NCBI GenBank assembly: GCA_011056825.1
Contig: DSBH01000207.1
Location: 1-6,271, forward strand
Length of the DNA: 6,271 nucleotides
Direction of reading: 5' to 3'
Source: Deltaproteobacteria bacterium
GTDB taxonomy: Bacteria; Desulfobacterota; Syntrophia; Syntrophales; UBA2210
The position numbers were made by a program, and so were the translations under genes. The notes below the pieces were generated by a model. That model did not search any database. It was given only the letters and a program-made list of their open reading frames with translations, and was not told where the DNA came from. Below are positions 1 to 5,217 of the stretch, one piece after another (the first letter of the stretch is position 1; every line of letters starts with the position of its first letter).

Positions 1-570
1 CATGCCGTGCTGATAGTGTTACTTATCCTGTCGGGTATTCAGATACACTGGCCCGAGACTTTCGGTATCTTCGGATCATTTTCCACCGCCATATCCGTGC
101 ATAACTGGCTGGGAATGGCGCTCGTCGCCGATTTTCTTCTCTGGCTGGTGTACAATCTCGTCTCAGGGCGGATTTCTCATTACATACTGCGAAAAGAAGA
201 TATCCATCCGGGTATGATCGTGCAGGCGAAGTTTTATATTTACGATATCTTCAAAAACAGGCCGCATCCCTATGCCCCCTCTGAGGATAACAAGTTTAAT
301 CCCCTGCAGAAGTTGACCTATTTCTTTGTCATGTGTTTCATGATGCCTCTGTTGCTGATCAGCGGCATCGTCTATTTATACCCGTCTTTTTTCGGTTCCC
401 TGGTGTCGGCCGTCGGCGGTTTGAAAGTTGTCGCCGTTTTTCACTATATCATGGCCATCGTGTTCACCGCGTTTTTCATCGCGCATATCTATCTCGCAAC
501 GACGAGTCATACTGTCTGGGCCGAGTTTGTTACCATGATCACGGGATATGCCGAAAAGGAAGAACACTAA
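1..570 (+). CDS. Cytochrome b561-type membrane subunit, 5' end missing
   Basis: This is the C-terminal 189 codons of a polytopic cytochrome b; the reading frame is already open at base 1, so the true start lies upstream. Four hydrophobic segments are visible at residues about 2-17, 33-53, 104-127 and 142-166, counting from the first codon. His1, His34, His148 and His162 sit in or beside these helices, as expected for ligands of two b haems. The order His-TM1, His-TM2, TM3, then a fourth helix with two His spaced 14 apart fits the family that includes thiosulfate reductase, formate dehydrogenase and Ni/Fe-hydrogenase cytochrome b subunits. Such proteins pass electrons between the quinone pool and a periplasmic partner, often a multihaem cytochrome c or oxidoreductase encoded next to them. 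That partner would lie upstream, outside the window, so the substrate cannot be named. The gene ends in a charged tail (EKEEH) and TAA. Confidence 0.85.
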   Translation, partial: HAVLIVLLILSGIQIHWPETFGIFGSFSTAISVHNWLGMALVADFLLWLVYNLVSGRISHYILRKEDIHPGMIVQAKFYIYDIFKNRPHPYAPSEDNKFNPLQKLTYFFVMCFMMPLLLISGIVYLYPSFFGSLVSAVGGLKVVAVFHYIMAIVFTAFFIAHIYLATTSHTVWAEFVTMITGYAEKEEH

Positions 571-585
571 CCACTTTTTCTTTTT

Positions 586-613
586 CCCGGGTTTCCTGTC
601 AGCCGGGCGTTTT
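586..613 (+). terminator. Possible intrinsic terminator after the cytochrome b gene
   Basis: CCCGG (586-590) can pair with CCGGG (603-607) around a 12-base loop, followed by CG and TTTT. It begins 16 bases after the stop codon, the right place for the end of the upstream operon. The stem is only 5 bp and the T tract is short, so it would be a weak terminator. Confidence 0.35.
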
Positions 614-679
614 CGAAATCCAAACCGCTGCCGCTCGAAAGGTTCCCGCGGGCGCCCGGAATCCCGGGAGCCGTTACGG
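611..679. repeat. Cluster of inverted repeats in the intergenic gap
   Basis: Several inverted repeats are packed together. TTTCGA (611-616) faces TCGAAA (635-640). GGTTCCCG (641-648) faces CGGGAGCC (665-672) with one G-U pair, and its loop contains the perfect palindrome CGGGCGCCCG (649-658). CCG (671-673) faces CGG (677-679). None has a T tract, so they do not read as ordinary terminators. They could be a REP-like element or an mRNA 3'-end stabiliser, but no function can be assigned from one copy. Confidence 0.35.
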
Positions 680-709
680 TGCGGGGGATTCACCTTGTCG
701 TGCATTATT

Positions 710-737
710 TTGAGTTTGGTGTTCCAATATTGATAAA
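710..737 (+). promoter_or_regulatory. Weak candidate promoter for the TetR-family gene
   Basis: TTGAGT (710-715) and GATAAA (732-737) are spaced 16 bases apart, each matching four of six positions of the sigma-70 boxes. This lies in the most AT-rich part of the gap and would give an untranslated leader of more than 100 bases. A perfect TTGACA at 768-773 has no acceptable -10 box at the right distance. The imperfect palindrome centred on GGAATTCC (857-864) could be an autoregulatory operator. All of this is suggestive only. Confidence 0.22.
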
Positions 738-895
738 AAACTGTTACGTTTCGCGCGGCATGATACGTTGACATGCAGAAACATACCCATGAGGTAGTCA
801 CGGCGTTGCAGTGGGTGTCCCTCTTTCAATCCGCCTTCACCGACACATGATATTCGGGAATTCCGGTGACGACGGACATTCGAGTGGGTAATTAC

Positions 896-2089
896 ATGAG
901 ATTGCCGCAAAAAAAGCAGGACATAGTTGACGCTGCTTTTTCAGTACTTTCCCGTAAGGGAAAGAAGGCGACTATTGCTGAAATAGCCGGGGCCGCCGGA
1001 GTCAACGAATCCGCCATTTATTATTATTTCAAGGACAAGAGAGAGCTTCTGTTTTATGCCGCCGGTGAATCGCTGCGACGCAGGACTGCCGACCTTCAAC
1101 GCGAGCTTGAGGACATCAGCGATCCGATAAGCCGCCTGAGCGCGTTGATATGGTTCCAGCTTACCTATCATGACGACGAGCCCGGCTATGCCCGGTACAG
1201 TATTCTCGACTGCCGGGCCGACAGGGAATTTTTTCATCACGAAGCCTCCATTCACTTCATCAACTGGATACGCATAGTCAACACGATCCTTCGGGACGGC
1301 ATTAATGACGGAAGCTTTTCCCCGGAAATACCGTTTTCCGTTGCCAATTCCATGATAATGGGTCTTCTCGACATGGAGAACATCCAGGTTTTCACCGGCC
1401 GCTGGAAGGGAAGTGCCAGGGATGATTTCGACGCCATTCTGTACCTGTTGCTCCCGGTTCTGACGGAGCCTTACGAGAGGAACGACGCGGGATTGCTGAA
1501 TGAACGGGAGCGGATTCTTCAGGCCGGAGAAAAGGTATTCGCCGCGAGAGGTATTGACCAGACGAAAATCTCGGACATAGTGAAAGAATCAGGTGTGAGT
1601 CAGGAAATGCTTTACAGATGTTTCAGCAGCTCGGAGGATATCCTGCTGTCGGTTCTTCGCAGTCGGTTCGCCGAAAACAGGTACCGCATGCCGGTTGCGG
1701 TGGAAAGCATGTCGCCTTCGGAAAAATTGGTCCGTTTCATTCGGGAACACTTTCTCTTTTTCCTGGGCGAGCCTTCGTTTGTCACGATTTTTCTCACGGG
1801 GGGGATGTACAATGAAGATTTTTATTGTTCCAGTGACTACGAAGAATACGAGGCCTACCTGGGTACGCTCGATAACATCCTGAATGAGGGAAAAGAGAAA
1901 GGGTCGTTTCGCCCCGGCGTGGGAAACAGGGTGTTCAAGAACCTGTTCAACGGCTGTTTCAGTCACCTCATGATCCGCTGGTTGAACATGCCTCCCCGAA
2001 GTCATTTCGAAACGACACGCATCATGCAGTGGGCGGTGAAGCTGCTGCTGCGATCCGTGGAGACGCGGAACGGGGGAAAAGCCGGCTAG
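896..2089 (+). CDS. Tandem (double) TetR/AcrR-family transcriptional regulator
   Basis: The protein is about 397 residues, twice the usual 190-220 of a TetR regulator, because it contains two complete TetR units in one frame. Residues here count from the GTG at 866. Unit one has its DNA-binding domain at about 18-62, with the helix-turn-helix at 36-55 ending in the typical Ile-Tyr-Tyr-Tyr-Phe. Its helical ligand/dimer domain runs to about 205. Unit two starts at about 213 with a second helix-turn-helix at 234-253, then its own helical domain to the end. Both halves carry the C-terminal pattern of a short helix, a Gly-Ser-Phe turn and a long helix (around 145-172 and 341-372). The second recognition helix is less canonical, with Leu-Tyr-Arg-Cys-Phe. 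I prefer ATG 896, which places the first domain close to the N terminus behind a weak GAGTGG at 882-887; GTG 866 is the alternative. The ligand is unknown. The neighbouring cytochrome b and VanZ-like genes are the only local candidate targets, and that link is guesswork. Confidence 0.85.
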   Translation: MRLPQKKQDIVDAAFSVLSRKGKKATIAEIAGAAGVNESAIYYYFKDKRELLFYAAGESLRRRTADLQRELEDISDPISRLSALIWFQLTYHDDEPGYARYSILDCRADREFFHHEASIHFINWIRIVNTILRDGINDGSFSPEIPFSVANSMIMGLLDMENIQVFTGRWKGSARDDFDAILYLLLPVLTEPYERNDAGLLNERERILQAGEKVFAARGIDQTKISDIVKESGVSQEMLYRCFSSSEDILLSVLRSRFAENRYRMPVAVESMSPSEKLVRFIREHFLFFLGEPSFVTIFLTGGMYNEDFYCSSDYEEYEAYLGTLDNILNEGKEKGSFRPGVGNRVFKNLFNGCFSHLMIRWLNMPPRSHFETTRIMQWAVKLLLRSVETRNGGKAG

Positions 2090-2093
2090 CGTT

Positions 2094-2636
2094 CTATTTC
2101 TTTGCGGTTCCGGCCGGGCGCCATCCACGCAGGGGATGGCCGGTTCTTCCAGTGAGCGACACCGCTATTATTATGAACGCTGTCGCGGCGCCGGCAGCCA
2201 TCGCGGTGATATCCCAGGGATCGAAGATGCCGCGGCGGAAAAAGGCTTCCGTGTTCTCGAGGTACGGAACCCTCCCGAACCAGCCGGGGACCAGGTTCGC
2301 GGTGATGTCCTTGTATTTCTGTCCCAGTTCAAAAAGGGTGTTCAGAAAAAACCACGCAAGGCAGATTACCGCCGCGCCACGCCGTGTCGGTCCAGCGAGT
2401 CCCGCGGTGATAAGCGAAAAAGAAAAGGGGTGAATAAATCCGGGAAGAACATGGCCGAGCGTCCCGAAGAGCGCTGGTACGTCTCCGTGCAGGCTGAGCC
2501 ATTCCAGGGACCGCTGAACGAAATACGTGTCACCCGGTGGACGGTCGACCAGGTACAGCAAGACCCCGACGAACAGCGCGGCTATGCCGATCAGCGCCAG
2601 GTATATCCTTGATCGGGCAGAGAGTCTTTGTTCCAT
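2094..2636 (-). CDS. Small VanZ-like integral membrane protein
   Basis: This 180-residue protein has four likely membrane segments at about 11-30, 63-81, 87-104 and 141-161, with a soluble stretch at 31-60. Conserved-looking features are His62 and His69 near the second segment, Phe-Glu-Leu-Gly-Gln at 102-106, and Arg-Arg-Gly-Ile-Phe-Asp-Pro-Trp-Asp-Ile at 134-143 leading into the last helix. A Glu-Leu-x-Gln motif followed by Arg...Asp...Asp and a glycine-containing final helix is the pattern I know from VanZ-like proteins, so I call it VanZ-like. The match is remote, and VanZ itself (low-level teicoplanin resistance) should not be inferred as its function. ATG 2636 is preceded by a purine-rich stretch with AGGA about 14 bases away, a poor ribosome binding site. 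It converges with the TetR-family gene, leaving 4 bases between stop codons. A Gly/Arg-rich open frame on the opposite strand is not credible. Confidence 0.68.
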   Translation of the reverse strand: MEQRLSARSRIYLALIGIAALFVGVLLYLVDRPPGDTYFVQRSLEWLSLHGDVPALFGTLGHVLPGFIHPFSFSLITAGLAGPTRRGAAVICLAWFFLNTLFELGQKYKDITANLVPGWFGRVPYLENTEAFFRRGIFDPWDITAMAAGAATAFIIIAVSLTGRTGHPLRGWRPAGTAKK

Positions 2637-2794
2637 CGTTTCTTTTTTCTGTCCTTTTTCTCATAAAAGCGCCCGCAATCCGGTTTCGCGGCGTCGATTT
2701 TTTCAGCGCTGACGGGCACGTTGTCGAAAGGATGTTGAAAATACTACGTTCCCCGATGATGTGTCAATCTTTACGGGAGATCAAAAAAATAATC
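2637..2794. other. Divergent intergenic stretch without clear signals
   Basis: This stretch separates the minus-strand membrane protein gene from the aromatic operon promoter. It must hold the promoter of the minus-strand gene, but I find no convincing -35/-10 pair on that strand. The only regular structure is a perfect 10-base palindrome, TCAGCGCTGA, at 2703-2712. No small gene is apparent. Confidence 0.4.
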
Positions 2795-2823
2795 TTGACT
2801 TTAATTTTGCTTTGTGGTCTTTT
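2795..2823 (+). promoter_or_regulatory. Candidate promoter of the aromatic operon
   Basis: TTGACT (2795-2800) matches five of six bases of a -35 box. At the standard 17-base spacing lies TCTTTT (2818-2823), a poor -10 box. Transcription would begin near 2830, giving about 30 bases of leader before the leader peptide, as in known attenuator operons. The -35 and its position are persuasive; the -10 is not. An inverted pair TGTG (2813-2816) and CACA (2824-2827) overlaps the -10 area. Confidence 0.4.
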
Positions 2824-2861
2824 CACATTCTGCTGACGGAATACAAGTGAAGGATATCGCT

Positions 2862-2954
2862 ATGGGCGACTGCAACAGGGTGAACAACGTTTCTTTGTAT
2901 TTTTGGTATTTTTATTACACCCTACCGGTCTGCCCAGCCGCCAGGAGGATCTGA
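2862..2954 (+). CDS. Aromatic leader peptide (Tyr/Phe/Trp-sensing attenuator peptide)
   Basis: This 30-codon frame starts at ATG 2862 behind GAAGGA (2849-2854), 7 bases away, and ends at TGA 2952-2954. The peptide reads MGDCNRVNNVSL, then YFWYFYY, then TLPVCPAARRI. Codons 13-19 (2898-2918) are thus seven aromatic codons in a row: four Tyr, two Phe and one Trp. Such a run just upstream of two terminators and a DAHP synthase gene is the hallmark of ribosome-mediated attenuation, as in the trpL and pheL leaders. Shortage of any one aromatic aminoacyl-tRNA should stall the ribosome here. The aromatic stretch is T-rich and lies in the predicted loop of the 1:2 hairpin. Two rare-type Arg codons, AGG AGG (2943-2948), come just before the end. 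An in-frame GTG at 2847 overlaps the ribosome binding site and is not a credible start. The peptide itself probably has no function after synthesis. Confidence 0.88.
   Translation: MGDCNRVNNVSLYFWYFYYTLPVCPAARRI
2863..2936 (+). promoter_or_regulatory. Attenuator 1:2 hairpin around the aromatic codons
   Basis: AGGGTG (2877-2882) pairs perfectly with CACCCT (2918-2923). Below it GACTG (2868-2872) pairs with CGGTC (2926-2930) with one G-U pair, and TGGGC (2863-2867) pairs with GCCCA (2932-2936). A 4+2 base internal loop and a bulged T (2931) interrupt the helix, for about 16 bp in total. The loop of 35 bases (2883-2917) holds almost the whole aromatic run. A ribosome stalled there would open or block this helix. 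Confidence 0.65.
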
Positions 2955-3002
2955 CACAGTTCATTTCATAAGCAAGTAAACGGCCATGGGAAGATCGGAA
3001 GG
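2921..3002 (+). promoter_or_regulatory. Attenuator 2:3 antiterminator helix
   Basis: From the outside inwards, CCT (2921-2923) pairs with AGG (3000-3002), CCGGTCT (2925-2931) with AGATCGG (2992-2998), CCCA (2933-2936) with TGGG (2987-2990), and GCCG (2937-2940) with CGGC (2981-2984). That is about 18 bp, with two single mismatches, one G-U pair and a two-base bulge (2985-2986). The helix consumes the whole left arm of terminator 1 and cannot coexist with it. Confidence 0.68.
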
Positions 3003-3027
3003 ATCATCGCCATGGCCATTTTTTTTT
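2982..3027 (+). terminator. Attenuator terminator 1
   Basis: GGCCATGG (2982-2989) pairs perfectly with CCATGGCC (3010-3017). Within the loop GATC (2993-2996) can pair with GATC (3002-3005) around GGAAG. An A and nine T (3019-3027) follow directly. This is a textbook intrinsic terminator on the plus strand, sitting before and not after a gene, 27 bases past the leader peptide stop codon. Confidence 0.9.
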
Positions 3028-3072
3028 GGGGCCGTGGCGCTGAGACGGGTATCTCGCACGGCCCTTTTTTTT
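3028..3072 (+). terminator. Attenuator terminator 2
   Basis: GGGCCGTG (3029-3036) pairs perfectly with CACGGCCC (3057-3064). Inside, TGAGA (3041-3045) pairs with TCTCG (3052-3056) with one G-U pair, leaving GCGC bulged on one side. Eight T (3065-3072) follow. It starts immediately after the T tract of terminator 1, and its arms are near copies of the first terminator's arms. The aroF ribosome binding site begins 10 bases beyond its last T. Confidence 0.9.
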
Positions 3073-3082
3073 ATTCCAGTGA

Positions 3083-3100
3083 AGGAGGAATCAGACCGTG
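3083..3100 (+). promoter_or_regulatory. Ribosome binding site that selects the GTG start of aroF
   Basis: AGGAGG (3083-3088) is a full Shine-Dalgarno match, 9 bases before GTG 3098. The alternative in-frame ATG at 3110 is 21 bases away and would remove the first strand of the N-terminal domain, so GTG is the start. Confidence 0.85.
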
Positions 3101-4126
3101 ATTATCGTCATGAAAAAAAACGCCACGCAGGAACAGATTGCTCGAACCGTGGAGTGGATTGAATCAGTCGGGTACCGGCCCCATCCATCACATGGTGTTG
3201 AGCGGACCATTATCGGAGCGGTTGGAGATGCCCGCGTTCCCGAGTATATCAAGGTCATCGAACAGCTTTCGGGCGTCGAGAAAGCAATACCCATTCTCAA
3301 GCCGTACAAGCTGGCGAGCCGGGAATTTCGTGGTGACGACACGGTGATACAAGCGGGATACGTCGAAATCGGCGGTCCGCGCTTCGTTGTTGTAGCCGGT
3401 CCCTGTGCGATTGAAGGAGAAGAGCAGATCATGGAGAGCGCCTATATCGCAAAAAAGGGAGGGGCCGACATTCTCCGGGGAGGAGCGTTCAAACCACGGA
3501 CCTCGCCCTACAGTTTCCAGGGTATGGGCGAAGAGGGCCTGAAACTGTTGCGCAGAGCCGGCGACAGCGTGGGTCTTCCCGTCATTACGGAAGTGCTCAA
3601 CACCGAAGAGGCTGATATCGTCGCTGAATACGCAGATATCCTTCAAATAGGCGCCCGGAACGTACAGAATTTTGCGTTACTGAAACGTGTGGGCAAGAGC
3701 AAAAAGCCGGTGCTCCTCAAGCGGGGCATGATGACCACCATTGAAGAGCTGCTCATGTCGGCGGAATACATCCTGTCGTCGGGCAATGACAAGGTCATTC
3801 TTTGCGAACGGGGGATACGAACGTTCGAAACGGCGACCCGCAATACGCTTGACATAAGCGCTGTTCCCGTTTTGAAGGATCTGACCCACCTGCCGGTCAT
3901 GGTCGATCCCAGCCATGCCGCGGGCGCCTGGAAACTTGTTCTGCCGCTGTCCAGAGGAGCGCTGGCCGTGGGTGCCGACGGCATCATGATAGAAATGCAT
4001 CCCCGGCCGGAGCAGGCCGTCTCGGACGGTATGCAGTCCCTGAAACCGGAGCGTTACTACGCGTTCATGGATGAGATACGGAAAATAGAGGGCCTTATTC
4101 GGCCGCTTTCAGAGGTGGGACGATGA
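3098..4126 (+). CDS. aroF: 3-deoxy-7-phosphoheptulonate (DAHP) synthase, type Iβ
   Basis: This cytoplasmic enzyme condenses phosphoenolpyruvate with erythrose 4-phosphate to DAHP, the first committed step to chorismate and all aromatic amino acids. The 342 residues closely resemble the Thermotoga maritima enzyme in length and order. Residues 1-68 form a ferredoxin-like (ACT-like) regulatory domain, and about 85-335 the TIM-barrel catalytic domain. Visible signatures include AGPCAIEG (100-107), KPRTSPYSFQG (132-142), the substrate-binding GARN (185-188), LLKRG (206-210) and DPSH (270-273). The likely metal ligands are Cys103, His273, Glu299 and Asp310, all present. In T. maritima the N-terminal domain mediates tyrosine feedback; the same is likely here but not shown by sequence alone. 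NCBI-style annotation uses aroF for this family. It is the first structural gene after the attenuator, and its stop overlaps the aroB start as ATGA, suggesting coupled translation. Confidence 0.96.
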   Translation: MIIVMKKNATQEQIARTVEWIESVGYRPHPSHGVERTIIGAVGDARVPEYIKVIEQLSGVEKAIPILKPYKLASREFRGDDTVIQAGYVEIGGPRFVVVAGPCAIEGEEQIMESAYIAKKGGADILRGGAFKPRTSPYSFQGMGEEGLKLLRRAGDSVGLPVITEVLNTEEADIVAEYADILQIGARNVQNFALLKRVGKSKKPVLLKRGMMTTIEELLMSAEYILSSGNDKVILCERGIRTFETATRNTLDISAVPVLKDLTHLPVMVDPSHAAGAWKLVLPLSRGALAVGADGIMIEMHPRPEQAVSDGMQSLKPERYYAFMDEIRKIEGLIRPLSEVGR

Positions 4127-5217
4127 AACGGATCAAGGTTTCGCTGGCGAGACGGACCGATAATTCGTACGAGATAATCATCGGGCGGGACATTATCGAA
4201 CGGGCCTGCCTGATTCTCGCGAAGAAGGCATTCGCACGGCGGATGATCGTGATCGCCGATTCGAACGTGTCGGCCCGGTATGGTGAGGGTCTTGTGAATC
4301 TTCTGAACGAGTTGTCTCTGCCCGCAGAGATCGTTGAATTTCCCGCCGGCGAAGAGTCCAAGACCATGGAGACGGCTCTTAGAATCGCGGCCGGGCTCGT
4401 GGAACGGAGAGCGGACAGGACTACGGGGCTTGTCGCGCTGGGTGGAGGCGTAACGGGGGACCTGGCGGGATTCATCGCGTCGATTTACATGAGATCGGTG
4501 CCGCTCGTCCAGATTCCGACGACGCTTATCGCCCAGGTGGACAGCAGTGTCGGCGGGAAAACCGGCGTTGATTTCGCGAGTGGAAAAAATCTGCTCGGGG
4601 CTTTCCACCAGCCGAAAATGGTCATCGTGGATCTTGCGTACCTGGACTCGTTGACCGACGCTGAATTCAAAAACGGTCTGGCTGAGGTTGTTAAATACGG
4701 CGTTATCGACGACGCAGAGCTTTGCAATGACCTGGAACACGCCGGCGCCGAGGTTGCGGCCCGTTCGCCCGAGATGATGCTGAACATTGTCGAGCGATGC
4801 CTTACCATCAAGAAAAAGATCGTAGAGATCGACGAATATGACGTGGGACTGCGGCGGATTCTGAATTACGGTCACACGATCGGGCACGCCGTTGAGGCGG
4901 CTTCGGATTACCGGATAAGCCACGGTGCCGCGGTGGCGATAGGTATGGCCGCCGAGGCACGCATATCGGAGAAAAAGGGATACCTGGCGGCGGGCGACCG
5001 AGAAAGGATCGAAGGACTGCTTGACAATTTGGGACTGGAACGGCGCTTTCCAGCCGGAATGGATGCCCGCGTCGTGGCGGGCAAGGTCGGTGTGGACAAG
5101 AAACGTCAGGGTGAAACGGTTCCTTTCGTGCTCGTCAAACGTATAGGTGTTCCGTTCATCAACGGTTCCGTCGATGAGAGAATAATCGTGGAAACCATCG
5201 AGGAGATGAAAAAATGA
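4123..5217 (+). CDS. aroB: 3-dehydroquinate synthase
   Basis: AroB converts DAHP to 3-dehydroquinate, the second step of the shikimate pathway, using NAD+ and a divalent metal in the cytoplasm. The 364 residues match the usual bacterial length. The N-terminal nucleotide-binding part contains GGGVTGDLAGF (107-117). The central signature (132-150) carries PTTL and the DSSVGGKTGVD stretch, and GKNLLGAFHQP follows at 154-164. The metal ligands are predicted as Glu188, His251 and His267, the two histidines 16 apart as in the characterised fungal enzyme. HTIGHAVE (251-258) and the Lys-rich patch near 320-328 are also typical. The start ATG 4123 overlaps the aroF stop and has AGAGGTGG at 4111-4118. 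Its own stop overlaps the pheA start in the same way. Its substrate is the product of the gene before it. Confidence 0.97.
   Translation: MKRIKVSLARRTDNSYEIIIGRDIIERACLILAKKAFARRMIVIADSNVSARYGEGLVNLLNELSLPAEIVEFPAGEESKTMETALRIAAGLVERRADRTTGLVALGGGVTGDLAGFIASIYMRSVPLVQIPTTLIAQVDSSVGGKTGVDFASGKNLLGAFHQPKMVIVDLAYLDSLTDAEFKNGLAEVVKYGVIDDAELCNDLEHAGAEVAARSPEMMLNIVERCLTIKKKIVEIDEYDVGLRRILNYGHTIGHAVEAASDYRISHGAAVAIGMAAEARISEKKGYLAAGDRERIEGLLDNLGLERRFPAGMDARVVAGKVGVDKKRQGETVPFVLVKRIGVPFINGSVDERIIVETIEEMKK

Larger units (their letters stand above)
2862..3072 (+). promoter_or_regulatory. Transcription attenuator controlling aroF-aroB-pheA
   Basis: The leader RNA carries four segments that pair in alternative ways. 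Segment 1 (2863-2882) pairs with segment 2 (2918-2936). Segment 2 (2921-2940) pairs instead with segment 3 (2981-3002). Segment 3 (2982-2989) pairs with segment 4 (3010-3017) to make terminator 1. The expected logic follows the trp attenuator. With aromatic tRNAs charged, the ribosome finishes the leader peptide, segment 2 is covered or held by segment 1, and the terminators form. With a ribosome stalled on the aromatic codons, segment 2 captures segment 3 and transcription continues into aroF. The pairings are read directly from the sequence; the regulatory outcome is inferred. No folding energies were computed. Confidence 0.82.

Noticed and set aside
768..773. TTGACA as -35 box of the TetR-family gene
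   Set aside because: No acceptable -10 hexamer lies 15-19 bases downstream.
1490..1530. Possibility that the double TetR gene is two genes or a frameshift artefact
   Set aside because: The frame runs through the junction without stop, and no ribosome binding site with a start codon precedes the second unit at a convincing distance.
2110..2143. Hairpin CCATCC (2121-2126) with GGATGG (2134-2139), extended by CCGG arms, as terminator of the TetR-family gene
   Set aside because: No T tract on either strand, and it lies inside the coding end of the membrane protein gene.
2136..2612. Open frame of 158 codons on the plus strand opposite the VanZ-like gene
   Set aside because: The product is Arg/Gly/Pro-rich with no fold signature, while the minus strand shows clear membrane segments and motifs.
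2703..2712. Palindrome TCAGCGCTGA as an operator
   Set aside because: A single 10-base palindrome with no flanking symmetry is compatible with chance and is not clearly placed against a promoter.
2761..2830. TyrR or TrpR operator near the promoter
   Set aside because: No match to TGTAAA-N6-TTTACA or to a Trp operator palindrome; the short TGTG/CACA pair is too small to call.
2830..3097. T-box riboswitch ahead of aroF
   Set aside because: No T-box consensus (TGGNACCGCG-like) sequence is present before the terminators, and the translated aromatic run explains the element better.
4057..4923. Long open frame of 288 codons on the minus strand
   Set aside because: It lies opposite aroF and aroB, which have strong family motifs; its composition is Arg/His-rich with no recognisable domain. 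It is a by-product of the coding strand's codon bias.
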